Assembly: GCA_903840165.1 (NCBI GenBank)
Contig: CAIMEY010000002.1
Coordinates: 62,001-126,000 of the forward strand
Reading direction: 5' to 3'
DNA length: 64,000 bases
Source of the DNA: an uncultured Myxococcales bacterium
GTDB lineage: Bacteria > Myxococcota_A > UBA9042
Shown: positions 8,786-17,952 of the stretch, piece by piece
Layout: each line of letters starts with the position of its first letter
Numbering within the stretch: position 1 is the stretch's first letter
Translations under genes and position numbers: made by a program
Notes under the pieces: model-generated
The model's database searches: none
What the model was told of the DNA's origin: nothing
What the model saw: only the letters and a program-made list of their open reading frames with translations

Positions 8786-10789
8786 ATGTACTTGGAGTGG
8801 CGGGACATCAACGGCGCGCTGGTGCAGCACCCGATCAGTCCCGACATGGAGCCGATCACCATCGGCCGCAATCCGGGCTCGACGGTTTATTCCAAGGAAA
8901 CGACCGTTTCCCGCAACCATGGCCGTATTGGTTGGGACGAAGAAGGTTATTATATCAAGGACCTAGGCTCGTCCAACGGCACCTTCATCAACAATGAACG
9001 GACGCGTCGGGCGGTCTTTCGCGATGGCGACACAGTGCGCTGTGGCGAAGTTCTTGAAATTCTTTGCAAAGCCGGTGATTTACCCGACCCCAAGCGGCGA
9101 ACGCAGGCCCTGCCCCCGGAAGAGCGCCCGCGGCAAAAGCCCATGGCCACCGGGTCGATGCGGCCCGAAGACCGCTCGCGGCTCGAAGCGGCCGTGGCTG
9201 CCAAGCAAGGGCTGCAGCAAGTTGTGCAGTCGCAGGCCGATCAGGTCCGCGAAATGGCAGCGAGAAGTGGGCAGCCTCTGCCGGCAGGCCCTGTCCCTTC
9301 GCCGCTGCAAGCGCCGACCAGGCGTGCCAATTCGGGCATCATGGCTGCGGTGGAAATGCCGCCGCCGCGCGACTTGCCGATCAACCGTGAAAACAGTCGT
9401 GATTCTGGCCGTGATTCCTCACGTGAGCAGCCTGCTATTGCCTCGTCGCGAGATCCGACGCCCGCGGCTCAGCCCGTGCAGTTGCGCAGCAGTTCAGCGA
9501 GTCCTGACCCAGAATTGCAGAGAAAGGTCCGGCAGTTGGAGCAGCAACTGGCCGAGGCAGAAAGCCGTGCCACGCGCGCCGAAAAGGAAGTCAAGGACAT
9601 CGAGCCGCGGGCCATGCGCTACTCGGTGGAGCTTGAAAGCCTGACGGACAAGTACGTTAAGCTCAAAGAACACAATCAGTTGATTGGGCAAGAGCTGGAG
9701 AAGACCCGCAGCGAATTGCGGCAGCGGGAAGACCAAGCCTTTGAGGCGGAACGCAAAACGACCGAGCTTGAGCAGCAAATCGCCGCCGCGCGCGAAAAGG
9801 CCAACGACGCTACCGAGCAGTTGTCGGGCCTCAAAGTGCGTTTGACGCAAAAAGATCGACAGATTGAAGAGTTGCAGCGGCAGCTCGACCTGCTCGAGTA
9901 TGAACTTCGCGCCGCGCGCGACGAGAACGAGTCCCTGCAGACGAGCTTCAACCGCGAAGCCAATGATCAGACGCGTCTGGAGCGTAAGATCAACCTCTTG
10001 CAGGACGTCATCGAGCAAAAAGAAGCGCAAATCGACCAGTTGCGCGTCGATCTGCGGGAAAAGGACATCGAGATTCGCCAAGTGCGCATGGGCGTCGGTA
10101 TCAGCGACCTAGAGCACGAAAAGCGCCAGTTGTTGCAGGATTACCACAATGCCATGCGGCGTGTGGACGAACTCAACGACCGCCTCATGCAACAGACGCG
10201 ACAGGTCGACCAACTCAAGGCCGAACTCGACAGCGCAAAGGAAGCGGCGGAGCGCAAGCCTGCTCCCCTTATCGATGTCAGTGAACACCCTGATTTCAAG
10301 GCGAAAGTTCGCGAGCTCGAGAGGCTGCGCGAGGAGATGTCCGGGCTGCAAAAGGAACTGGCGCGTTCTGAGCTCAAGTTGGAGCACGCGCAGCAAGATT
10401 CAGGGGCGATGAAGAAGGCAGAAGCCGAGTTGAATCAGCAGCATCGCAAGGTCGAAGCCCTGGAAGCCAAGCTGCACGAAGCCGAAGCCCGCGTGGCTGA
10501 ACTGGTCCAAGGTGAGTCTTTGGCTGCTGCGCAAACGCCTGCTGCGTTTGAAGTTTCTGCTGCCGCGGTCGAAGCGCTCGACGCTTTGGGCGACGCCGTG
10601 GCGGCTTCCAAGTCCAATGCGACCCTGGTGCGGCGGTACGCTCAGCAGATGGAAAAACATCGCGCTGCGGTGCCGGAAGCCGAGGAATCGATTGAATTAA
10701 TGAATGACATCGCAATCGTTCTGGCCCAAGACCTCGTCGAACAGGAACGCATGGTGGTGGCCCTCAAGCGCGACCTTGGCGTGCCCTGA
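8786..10789 (+). CDS. FHA-domain protein with long coiled coil
   Basis: The product has 667 residues. The ATG at 8786 is preceded by AGGGAG eight bases upstream; an in-frame GTG at 8777 is less well placed. An FHA domain lies at about residues 20-95, with the conserved phosphothreonine-binding signatures TIGRNPGS, SRNHG and LGSSNGTFIN. A Pro/Arg-rich linker follows. About residues 235-600 form a continuous heptad-rich coiled coil (Q, E, L and R dominate). A shorter Ala-rich helical C-terminus closes the protein. FHA domains bind phosphothreonine, so partners are probably substrates of Ser/Thr kinases, which are abundant in myxobacteria. It sits between the TPR gene and the AAA+ gene, all on one strand. 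No membrane segment is seen, so it is likely cytoplasmic. Confidence 0.9.
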   Translation: MYLEWRDINGALVQHPISPDMEPITIGRNPGSTVYSKETTVSRNHGRIGWDEEGYYIKDLGSSNGTFINNERTRRAVFRDGDTVRCGEVLEILCKAGDLPDPKRRTQALPPEERPRQKPMATGSMRPEDRSRLEAAVAAKQGLQQVVQSQADQVREMAARSGQPLPAGPVPSPLQAPTRRANSGIMAAVEMPPPRDLPINRENSRDSGRDSSREQPAIASSRDPTPAAQPVQLRSSSASPDPELQRKVRQLEQQLAEAESRATRAEKEVKDIEPRAMRYSVELESLTDKYVKLKEHNQLIGQELEKTRSELRQREDQAFEAERKTTELEQQIAAAREKANDATEQLSGLKVRLTQKDRQIEELQRQLDLLEYELRAARDENESLQTSFNREANDQTRLERKINLLQDVIEQKEAQIDQLRVDLREKDIEIRQVRMGVGISDLEHEKRQLLQDYHNAMRRVDELNDRLMQQTRQVDQLKAELDSAKEAAERKPAPLIDVSEHPDFKAKVRELERLREEMSGLQKELARSELKLEHAQQDSGAMKKAEAELNQQHRKVEALEAKLHEAEARVAELVQGESLAAAQTPAAFEVSAAAVEALDALGDAVAASKSNATLVRRYAQQMEKHRAAVPEAEESIELMNDIAIVLAQDLVEQERMVVALKRDLGVP

Positions 10790-10892
10790 TCGCCCGACGT
10801 TCGACGGGTCTTAAGGTGTTGCAACCTTTGGATAATTGGATAGATTCGCCCACCATGGCCTCTGTCCCCAGCCTCGTTAGGGAGCCAACGGC

Positions 10893-12563
10893 ATGACCAC
10901 GACCTCGCCCGCGACCGCGATCGCCGAAGCCACTGCTGCCTCACCGCACCGGCCCGTGCCGCCTGCGGTAGATGAACTGCACTACCTCATCCGTGCGCAA
11001 TATAAGCTGATTTACGTGGTTTCCGCGGAAGAAGAGCGCGTTGAAAAGTGGCTGCGTGACCTAGCCGTCTTGGATTCGCCGGGCCTGCGCGAACGCTGGG
11101 ACGTCACCAACTGGCAGCCGCGACAGCTCATTAAGTGGTCTTGCTCGCAGGGTTTTCGCTGTGACACGGCCGATGTGCCCGGGGACATTCGCGACCCCAT
11201 CCGCGCCTTGGACTGGATCAGTGGCAACCTGACCCGCGATGCAGTGGTCGTTCTCCGCGATTTTCATCCGTTTTTCAATGATCCGATGGTGGCGCGGCGT
11301 GTACGCGACCTGATTCACGTCTTTGGCGACGCGAGCCAAGCCAAGAGGTCGGTGATCTTTCTGTCCTCTGTGGTGAAACTGCCGATGGAGATGGAGAAAG
11401 ATGCGGTCGTGGTCGACTTTGACCTGCCCGATCGCCAGACCCTGGAAGACATCGTGCGCGAGCAGGCGTTCGCGGGTGCGCGATCTCCGCGATTTGGTAA
11501 GAATTTCAATAAGGTGCTTGAGAGTCCGCAGATGCAGCGCGAGATTGCGGAGGCGGCCCTGGGGCTGACCGAGGCGGAAGCGGCCCAGGTCTTCAAGAAG
11601 TCTGCCGTGCGCGACAAGGGCTTTAGTCTCAAGACGATTCTCGCCGAGAAGAAGCACATCATCCGCAAGTCCGGCATCCTCGAGTTCTACGAGACGAGCC
11701 AGGGCATGGAATCCGTTGGCGGCCTCACCAACATGAAGGATTGGTTGAACAAACGGCGCAATGCCTTCCTACCGATCGCTCAGGAGTTTGGCCTGCCGCC
11801 GCCCAAGGGCATCTTGCTGCTCGGCGTGCCGGGTTGTGGTAAGTCCTTGAGTGCCAAGGCTATTTCTCAAGCGTGGCAGATGCCTTTGCTGCGCCTCGAC
11901 GTCGGCAAGGTCTTCGGGTCCTTGGTCGGCTCGTCCGAAGAGAACATGCGCCGCGCCATCAAGACGGCCGAAGCGGTGGCACCGGCAATCTTGTGGCTTG
12001 ATGAGTTGGAAAAGGGCTTTTCAGGCACAAAATCATCGGGTTCAAGCGACGGCGGCACCACGGCCCGCGTGTTTGCTACCTTCCTGACCTGGCTGCAAGA
12101 GAAGACCTCGCCGGTCTTTGTCATCGCGACGGCCAACGATGTGTCGATGCTGCCTCCGGAATTGCTGCGGAAGGGCCGTTTTGACGAGATCTTCTTTGTC
12201 GATCTGCCCAACCGCCAGGAACGCGACGAGATTTTGCACATCCAGCTCAAGAAGCGTCACCGCGATCCGCAATTGTTCGACATGCGCAAACTGACGGATG
12301 CAACAGCAGGTTTTTCGGGTTCGGAACTCGAAGAAGCGGTGGTTGGGGCCCTGTATGACACTTTCGACGAAGGGCAGGGCAAAACAGACATTTCGACTGA
12401 GAGCCTGATTGCAGCGATTCGCGAAGTGATTCCGCTGAGTCAGACCATGCGCGAGCGCCTTTCCGAGATGCGCGAGTGGTCCAAGTCGCGGGCCCGCCGT
12501 GCCTCGCCGGCTGACGACCAAAAGCCGCTGACCGACGACAACCAGCCTAAGCTGGAGATGTAA
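10893..12563 (+). CDS. Ycf46-type AAA+ ATPase
   Basis: The product has 556 residues, starting at an ATG preceded by AGGGAG. The N-terminal half carries the Ycf46-like segment [20 protein letters not shown]. The C-terminal AAA+ core has Walker A GVPGCGKS at about residue 311, Walker [12 protein letters not shown] at about 366, and an arginine-finger region [15 protein letters not shown] at about 427, followed by the AAA lid. Ycf46 proteins are known in cyanobacteria and plastids as well as scattered bacteria, and their molecular role is still poorly defined. The next two genes are DUF1257 (Ycf35) and DUF2997, families that also occur close together in cyanobacteria, which supports the assignment. 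Cytoplasmic. Confidence 0.9.
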   Translation: MTTTSPATAIAEATAASPHRPVPPAVDELHYLIRAQYKLIYVVSAEEERVEKWLRDLAVLDSPGLRERWDVTNWQPRQLIKWSCSQGFRCDTADVPGDIRDPIRALDWISGNLTRDAVVVLRDFHPFFNDPMVARRVRDLIHVFGDASQAKRSVIFLSSVVKLPMEMEKDAVVVDFDLPDRQTLEDIVREQAFAGARSPRFGKNFNKVLESPQMQREIAEAALGLTEAEAAQVFKKSAVRDKGFSLKTILAEKKHIIRKSGILEFYETSQGMESVGGLTNMKDWLNKRRNAFLPIAQEFGLPPPKGILLLGVPGCGKSLSAKAISQAWQMPLLRLDVGKVFGSLVGSSEENMRRAIKTAEAVAPAILWLDELEKGFSGTKSSGSSDGGTTARVFATFLTWLQEKTSPVFVIATANDVSMLPPELLRKGRFDEIFFVDLPNRQERDEILHIQLKKRHRDPQLFDMRKLTDATAGFSGSELEEAVVGALYDTFDEGQGKTDISTESLIAAIREVIPLSQTMRERLSEMREWSKSRARRASPADDQKPLTDDNQPKLEM

Positions 12564-12614
12564 GTTCTGGACAAAGTAGCCCTTTGTCGCAATTTGCCTA
12601 GAGCTGGAGGCCCT

Positions 12615-13025
12615 GTGTCGCACTTCACGACGGTACAGACCAAGATCAACAACTTGGCGCGGTTGGAACTGGTTCTCAAGGAACTAGCCTTCAACTATAC
12701 CAAGGCGCAGGACGAGCAACTAGTCCATGTCAAAGGCTATTTGGGGCAGACAACTGGTGCCAAGCTGGTTATTCATGCCAGCAAGACCTATGAGATTGGC
12801 GTCAACGTCGATGCACAAACGGGCTTGGTCAACTTTGTAGCAGACTGGGAATTCGTTGAATTGACAGCGGGATTTAACCAGGAAGAGTTTACGCGCAAGG
12901 TGATGCAGCGGTACGCGTACCACACGGTCAAAGAAGAAGTCACCAAGCGGGGTTACACCCTGGAAGAAGAGAAAGTGGACGAGAAGAATCAAATCCACGT
13001 TACTGTATCTTCTTGGAATGACTAA
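12615..13025 (+). CDS. DUF1257 (Ycf35-like) protein
   Basis: The product has 136 residues. The GTG at 12615 begins the family-typical MSHFTTVQTKINN and follows GGAGG closely; the upstream TTG in the same frame would add unrelated residues. The family shows the MSHF start, a central Gly/Asp beta region and the final Y-x-x-x-x-V-x-x-E pattern, all visible here. DUF1257 is the Ycf35 family of cyanobacteria and red algal plastids, with unknown biochemistry. It lies 51 bases after the Ycf46-type ATPase and just before the DUF2997 gene. Probably cytoplasmic and cotranscribed with both. Confidence 0.85.
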   Translation: MSHFTTVQTKINNLARLELVLKELAFNYTKAQDEQLVHVKGYLGQTTGAKLVIHASKTYEIGVNVDAQTGLVNFVADWEFVELTAGFNQEEFTRKVMQRYAYHTVKEEVTKRGYTLEEEKVDEKNQIHVTVSSWND

Positions 13026-13107
13026 CTGTTCTCTAAGTCGGCTAGATGGTTGAGATCGGGGCGGCGAACCGCTGCAACGGCAGATCGGGTACGGGCGGGG
13101 GTGAACC

Positions 13108-13308
13108 ATGGCGCAGCGACGGGAAATCCAGTTCACGATCAATGAACAGGGCGAAGTCTCGATCCAGGTCAAAGGCGTCAAGGGCGCGGAATGCGAAAGG
13201 ATTACCCGGGAAATCGAGGAGGCGCTCGGCATCGTCCAGGCGCGCCAACACACCAGCGAGTTCTACCAGGCCAATGAGCAGACCGAGACCGTCCAAGGTG
13301 AAGGTTAG
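13108..13308 (+). CDS. DUF2997 protein
   Basis: This small protein of 66 residues starts at an ATG preceded by a G-rich ribosome site. It has the DUF2997 layout: a beta strand pair (EIQFTINEQGEVSIQVKG), then GAECERITREIEEALG, then a short tail with SEFYQ. DUF2997 genes accompany DUF1257 genes in cyanobacteria, where they are thought to act together, though the reaction is unknown. The conserved Cys in GAEC is present. It is the third gene of the Ycf46/DUF1257/DUF2997 set. Confidence 0.8.
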   Translation: MAQRREIQFTINEQGEVSIQVKGVKGAECERITREIEEALGIVQARQHTSEFYQANEQTETVQGEG

Positions 13309-13407
13309 CCGCCTAGATCTTGGATCATTGAGGCGAACGAGTCGATTCCCGGCAGTCTGGTGTCGACCGATTGTCTCAGGCGGACCGCAGCTGGCGAACT
13401 GAGGGTC

Positions 13408-14166
13408 ATGAGCCAAGCGTCACCACCGGTAGAACGCATTGAAGCGATTGGCAGTGACCTGCTGCAAGTTCGCCGCGCGTGGCCGTTGCTCAGTAACCTA
13501 GCAGAACGTCATCGTTTTTCGCGTACACGCTTGCCCTTGCTCGACCACTCCTTGCGCATCGACAAGTTCGCCTTCTTTGAGGCGCACGACTTCCAGCCCG
13601 ATCACCTCAGCGCCTCTGTCATGGCGCGAGCGACCTTCGAGCAGACGTATGCCCGGCCGATTCGGCCCAAGACGGACAATGAACTTCCGGGCGACACGCT
13701 CGAGGCCATTGAACACAACCACATGCCGCAGTTTACCCTGCGAAATATTGGGCGTTATGAGATGAGCGTGGATGAAGAGGCCGGGCTGCCCTGGCGCAAG
13801 ACACGCGGTCTGGGCGGCAAGCTGGGCTCGGAACTGGAAGAAGTGCGCAAGGCCCATGTGCCCAAGCCGCGGATGGCGCAGATTTGGTCCCTGCAACTGA
13901 TGAAAAAGGTACGGTTTTCCTTTCGCCGCATCCTTGTCGAGGATCCTTGGGAACTGCGCCTGGGCCACGAAGTCACCTCGGCGCATACCGGCCAACGCTA
14001 TACGTTTATTGCCGAAGGTACCCACGAGGACGATTTGGCCGGCGTCGCCTGGGGGCCCGATGTCGTGCCGGTGCCCAGTGTCTGGCAAGGGCCGCCGCCG
14101 GGCGAAGAGCCTATGCCCAAGCCGCGATCCATGGCAGACGAAATTCAGCGTGATTTCGCGACTTAG
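13408..14166 (+). CDS. Conserved-looking protein of unknown function
   Basis: The product has 252 residues. I chose the ATG at 13408, which follows GAGGG; longer in-frame starts run into sequence that overlaps nothing coding but lacks a ribosome site. The protein is soluble and rich in Arg, His and Pro, with no membrane helices. Two regions stand out: a charged N-terminal half (FRRILV-type and HDFQPDHL-type segments) and a Pro-rich tail (WQGPPPGEEPMPKPRS). I do not recognise a family. It lies 99 bases after the DUF2997 gene on the same strand and ends 21 bases before the convergent ABC gene, so it may be the last member of the Ycf46 cluster. Confidence 0.75.
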   Translation: MSQASPPVERIEAIGSDLLQVRRAWPLLSNLAERHRFSRTRLPLLDHSLRIDKFAFFEAHDFQPDHLSASVMARATFEQTYARPIRPKTDNELPGDTLEAIEHNHMPQFTLRNIGRYEMSVDEEAGLPWRKTRGLGGKLGSELEEVRKAHVPKPRMAQIWSLQLMKKVRFSFRRILVEDPWELRLGHEVTSAHTGQRYTFIAEGTHEDDLAGVAWGPDVVPVPSVWQGPPPGEEPMPKPRSMADEIQRDFAT

Positions 14167-14187
14167 CGGTGCCGGGCGCGTTGCGCG

Positions 14188-14928
14188 TCATTGGGTGACG
14201 TCCCCCATCGCTTGTAGGACATCCTGCTCAAAAAGCCGTGCATTGCCTTGGTATTGCGTGAGCGCTTTGCTGTCCAGGTCCAGGCTGAAGTGGCCATGCG
14301 CCAGGACCAGGGCTCGGTCGCCGACGGCCAAGGTCGCCTCGGCCAAATGGCTGGCCAGCAAAATGGCCGTGCCGTCTTGGCGGGCCTGCATTAGCAAACC
14401 CCGCAAAGCCAAAGCGGAACGAACGTCCAAACCGGCGTGAGGCTCGTCGAGGATCATTACCGGCGTCTTGGCGAGGAAACCCAAGATCAACGCAGCCTTA
14501 TGCGCCATGCCGCCGGACAGGGCGCGGACCGGCCAGTCCACGGCGTGGCTAAGGTGTAACTCCTGACAAAGACGGGTCAATTGCGCCTGCGCATCAGCAG
14601 CGGGCAACTGGCGGAAAGCGATCAGTGCCTCGGCGTGCTCCCGCAAAGACAAAAGCGGAGCCAAAGGCGGGTGTTGCGCGACATAGACGAGCCCTGAACG
14701 CGCCCGCTCCGGGTCTCCATGCAGGTCGATGCCGTTGACGAGCAACTGCCCGCGCAGGGGCAGCAAATCGCCGCCGAGAATGCGCAAAAGGGTGGTCTTG
14801 CCAGCGCCATTTTCGCCCAAGATAACCGTGATTTTGCCGGCTTCTAGCTCCAATTCAAGGTCGGTCAATACGGTCCGCGGGCCATAGGCGTGGTGCAGGT
14901 TGCGGGCGCTAAGAGGGCAGGGGGACAT
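14188..14928 (-). CDS. ABC transporter ATP-binding protein
   Basis: The product has 246 residues. It carries Walker A GENGAGKTT (about residues 38-46), the signature LSGGMAHKA, Walker B VMILDEP and a following switch-region His in ASHLAEA. The size and a short LSGGM signature resemble exporter-type ATPases such as CcmA and NosF-like proteins. Its ATG overlaps the TGA of the upstream membrane protein gene (TGATG), which implies translational coupling and a shared complex. The substrate cannot be read from the sequence. Confidence 0.9.
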   Translation of the reverse strand: MSPCPLSARNLHHAYGPRTVLTDLELELEAGKITVILGENGAGKTTLLRILGGDLLPLRGQLLVNGIDLHGDPERARSGLVYVAQHPPLAPLLSLREHAEALIAFRQLPAADAQAQLTRLCQELHLSHAVDWPVRALSGGMAHKAALILGFLAKTPVMILDEPHAGLDVRSALALRGLLMQARQDGTAILLASHLAEATLAVGDRALVLAHGHFSLDLDSKALTQYQGNARLFEQDVLQAMGDVTQ

Positions 14929-16250
14929 CAGGACACTCCTGGGGTGCCGCAGAGGCTAACACCAGATAGGCCAAGGGCAAATACGAGAAGGGCTAGGCGC
15001 GGGCTCCATGGCGAATCGGCTCGGGTCCAATCGGCCATGGCGGTAGGCAGCGCAGCCCCGACGACTAGGCCCAGGATCACCGGTAACGGCGCGGCACCCA
15101 AGGCGATCCATCCCAAAGCGATCCAAGTGAACATCGCAAGACGAAGGGATAAAGTGCGAAGATTGGCTTGGCGTTCGCTAGGCCCTTGTCCCAGCCAAGC
15201 CAGCGCCGGCCAGAGCGCATCGTGGGTGAGCTTGCGCGCTTGCAAGTGGGCAAACCACGAAAGCCCAGTGGCCATGCAGACTAGGGACGCAGCCATTGCC
15301 CAGGAAGGCCCCTGCAGCGTGCGCGGCAGCCAAGCGGCCAGCAAGGTCAGCCCGACGACCCACCAGGGGGCCAGCGGTTGCCGCCGCCACAGGGCTCGGC
15401 CTAGGGTCAGTAGGCCCAGACTTGGCTTGGACCCCACCAACCAAACTGGCGGTTCTGGCAGGCAATTCTGCTGGGCAAATCGCGTCGCATGGGCCTGTTC
15501 AACCGCCACCAGCGCCATCGGCCAGCAAGCAGCCACGCGTTTGCGCACGCGAGCAGCGCCAAGGGCGGAAGCGGAGATGGCGACCAAACCAAGGATTGTC
15601 AATACAGATTCCGACGCCAACTGCGCCTCAGCCCCCCACAGGGCCGCAGCAAACGTGGCGGGGACCAGGGCTGCGACAAAGGCGAAGGCCGGCGCGTACA
15701 AAAGCGGAGCAGTTTCAGCAGGTCCAAAGGCACTGCCTCCGGTGAGATGCCCCCAAACACTGCCGCTCGAACCGCGGGCGAGTTGGGCGACGGCAGCCAA
15801 GGCAGCGCTGACCAGGGCAAGACTCAGAAATGTCGCGCATATGGCTGTAATTGCGCCTAAAATCGCCGTACGGTGCAGGTCGACTTCTGCCGGCGCCATG
15901 GCCCAAGTCGCCACGGGACTAAGCAGTGCTAGGCCAAGCCAAAGCGCCGCTTGCCACCGCACCCGCTGCCAGGCGTGGGTCGGTGATTCGCCCAGCATTC
16001 GTCGGGTCGCGGCATGGCGAGGTGTGCTCAAAAGATCAAGGATTCCAAGGGGAATCGGCAGGATGAGCCCAGCTGCCATCTTGAGCGCCACGTCACTGCG
16101 CAGCGAAGGCGTCGTGCCCAGGACCGCCTGCGCCGTAGCAAGCCCCCACGCGAGCGCCGCAAAGCCCAGCAGGACACTGAGCGAATGCGGCAAATGTCGT
16201 GTCAATTCATGGGTCGCTTTGGCCAAGGTCGGGTCCGTTCGCAAGGGCAC
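14928..16250 (-). CDS. Polytopic membrane protein, likely permease partner of the ABC ATPase
   Basis: About 440 residues are predicted from a GTG at 16250. Upstream sequence in the same frame, to 16586, lies antisense to mreC and reads as shadow sequence, so I exclude it; the start is uncertain because no clear ribosome site is visible. The protein is strongly hydrophobic with roughly ten to twelve membrane helices and Ala/Leu-rich loops. Its stop overlaps the start of the ABC ATPase, so the two probably form one transporter. I see no family signature. It is divergent from mreC, with about 100 bases between them. Confidence 0.7.
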   Translation of the reverse strand: MPLRTDPTLAKATHELTRHLPHSLSVLLGFAALAWGLATAQAVLGTTPSLRSDVALKMAAGLILPIPLGILDLLSTPRHAATRRMLGESPTHAWQRVRWQAALWLGLALLSPVATWAMAPAEVDLHRTAILGAITAICATFLSLALVSAALAAVAQLARGSSGSVWGHLTGGSAFGPAETAPLLYAPAFAFVAALVPATFAAALWGAEAQLASESVLTILGLVAISASALGAARVRKRVAACWPMALVAVEQAHATRFAQQNCLPEPPVWLVGSKPSLGLLTLGRALWRRQPLAPWWVVGLTLLAAWLPRTLQGPSWAMAASLVCMATGLSWFAHLQARKLTHDALWPALAWLGQGPSERQANLRTLSLRLAMFTWIALGWIALGAAPLPVILGLVVGAALPTAMADWTRADSPWSPRLALLVFALGLSGVSLCGTPGVS

Positions 16251-16349
16251 GGGGGATTCGCGCTCAGGCCCATGGTGCCTGAGGTGCGTCGGCGCGCCAA
16301 CCCGGGTAGACTGCGCCAGCGCTCCATGGTGGAACGCTTGGCCTAAGCG

Positions 16350-17285
16350 ATGTTTCGCGAACTGCTGCTGCGCTATCGGCAAACGCTGGTGTTGACGCTG
16401 GTCCTGGCGTTGCCGGTGGGGTCGATGTATTGGCACGGCAAAGAACGCAAAGATACATCGCTGGTTGAGAAGTTTCTGCTGGTCCTGACGGCCCCTGGGC
16501 AGCGGTTGACCTATGGCGTTGTGCAGGGCGTTCGCGACATGGCGCGCAGCTACGTGCTCCTGGTGGACACCGAGGCACGTAACCAAGAGCTAGAACAGCA
16601 GAATCGCATCCTGCTGGGCGCGGCGCTGGAAAAGCGTACCCTGGAAGACGAGTTGCAACGCGTCAAGCAACTATGCGAATTCAAGTCACAACGCGATGAT
16701 TTGCAGACCGTGCCGGCGCGCGTGGTCGGTCGGGACGTCTCGCAGTTCTTCCAAGTGATGCGCTTGCAGTTGGATGTACAGGGGAATTCGGCCGTGCACG
16801 AAGGGCAGGCGGTCATCACTCATGACGGCGTTGTTGGGCGAATTGACAAAATTGCAGGTAGTTATGCCGATGTCATGCTGGTGACCGATGCTCGCTCGCA
16901 GGTGCACGCCACCATCGCCGGCAAAGGCGTGATTGGCTCGGTGCAGGGGCATGGCAAGAAGAATGAATTTACAGTGCAATTTGTCTATCTCGACCGCGCC
17001 GACCATACCGTTGCCGTGCAGGCGGCCGATGCTGTCCTCACGACAGGCCATGACCACGTGTTTCCGGCCGGCCTGGAAGTCGGGCACGTTGCCGAAGGAA
17101 AGGCCCTGCAAACAGGACCTTATCAGGAATTTCAGATGGTTCCGGCGGTGACCTTTGCCACGCTTGAAGAAGTGCTGATCGTCACCGGTCAGGGTGGGTC
17201 GGCGCCGCTGCCGGCTGAACCGCCACCTACCACAAAAGGGAAAAAGGCTGTAGATCCAGCCAATACCCCAGACTCGCCACCATAG
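16350..17285 (+). CDS. mreC: Rod-shape-determining protein MreC
   Basis: The product has 311 residues. It has an N-terminal membrane anchor (about residues 9-28, LVLTLVLALPVGSMYW), a coiled coil at about 70-110, and the double beta-barrel region with the MreC-typical AVITHDGVVGRI and VLTTGHDHVFPAGLEVGHV segments. MreC is a periplasmic scaffold of the elongasome that links MreB, MreD and peptidoglycan synthases. A Pro/Lys-rich tail follows the barrel. mreD follows 45 bases downstream. mreB, usually upstream, is not in the window. Confidence 0.93.
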   Translation: MFRELLLRYRQTLVLTLVLALPVGSMYWHGKERKDTSLVEKFLLVLTAPGQRLTYGVVQGVRDMARSYVLLVDTEARNQELEQQNRILLGAALEKRTLEDELQRVKQLCEFKSQRDDLQTVPARVVGRDVSQFFQVMRLQLDVQGNSAVHEGQAVITHDGVVGRIDKIAGSYADVMLVTDARSQVHATIAGKGVIGSVQGHGKKNEFTVQFVYLDRADHTVAVQAADAVLTTGHDHVFPAGLEVGHVAEGKALQTGPYQEFQMVPAVTFATLEEVLIVTGQGGSAPLPAEPPPTTKGKKAVDPANTPDSPP

Positions 17286-17330
17286 CTGCAGGGCGATCGC
17301 GTCAACCATAGCCAAGGGCTGGAGCAAACT

Positions 17331-17852
17331 GTGAAGGAATTGGTTTGGATCTTAGTGTCCTACGCGCTGCTGGCGATCGAGTCGCCTTTGCTCGGGCATT
17401 TGGACAGCCAATTCTATGCGCCAGATATTGCTTTACTAACAGCGCTTTATGCGGGAAGTCGCACGCCGATGTTGCGTGCTGTGGCCACGGCCTTTGCCAT
17501 CGGCCTGATCAAGGACGGCCTTGCGACCAGTGTGCCCATCGGCTTGAACACAGAAATCGCTGTTTTGATTGCCTTAACTGCCCAGCTCTTGGAGCGCCGC
17601 GTCGACCTGCGTAGCCCGGTGCCCCTGATGGCGACAGCGGCGGCCCTGTCCTTGCTGTCGACCGGCGTATTTCTGGCGCTAGAGGCTATTTTCCATCGTA
17701 GTTTCAATAGCTATGGCGATGTCTTGCGCATGGCCTTGCCTCTGGCGCTCATCACGATGCTGGTTGCGCCGGTGCAATTCGCGCTGCTCAACCGTGTGAC
17801 GCGGCGCTTTGAGGCCAGGGAACGCGCCGGTGCCATCTTCCTAAGGCGCTGA
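17331..17852 (+). CDS. mreD: Rod-shape-determining protein MreD
   Basis: The product has 173 residues, starting at a GTG with GGAG nearby. It is highly hydrophobic with about five membrane helices and begins KELVWILVSYALLAIES. Its position directly after mreC and its length match MreD, the inner-membrane partner of MreC. The family diverges widely in sequence, so the call rests on topology and context. Confidence 0.85.
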   Translation: MKELVWILVSYALLAIESPLLGHLDSQFYAPDIALLTALYAGSRTPMLRAVATAFAIGLIKDGLATSVPIGLNTEIAVLIALTAQLLERRVDLRSPVPLMATAAALSLLSTGVFLALEAIFHRSFNSYGDVLRMALPLALITMLVAPVQFALLNRVTRRFEARERAGAIFLRR

Positions 17853-17952
17853 CGCCACTTTCACGGGCGAGTCAAGCCGCGTATGATCGGCGCCGCAGCC
17901 GACCGCGTCGTTGAACTTGTTTGGCGCGCCCTTGGCGATGGGAGTCTTGGTT

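Noticed and set aside
16251..16586. N-terminal extension of the ABC-partner membrane protein
   Set aside because: The residues are His/Arg/Gln-rich, lie antisense to mreC, and have no membrane segments, so they are shadow sequence.
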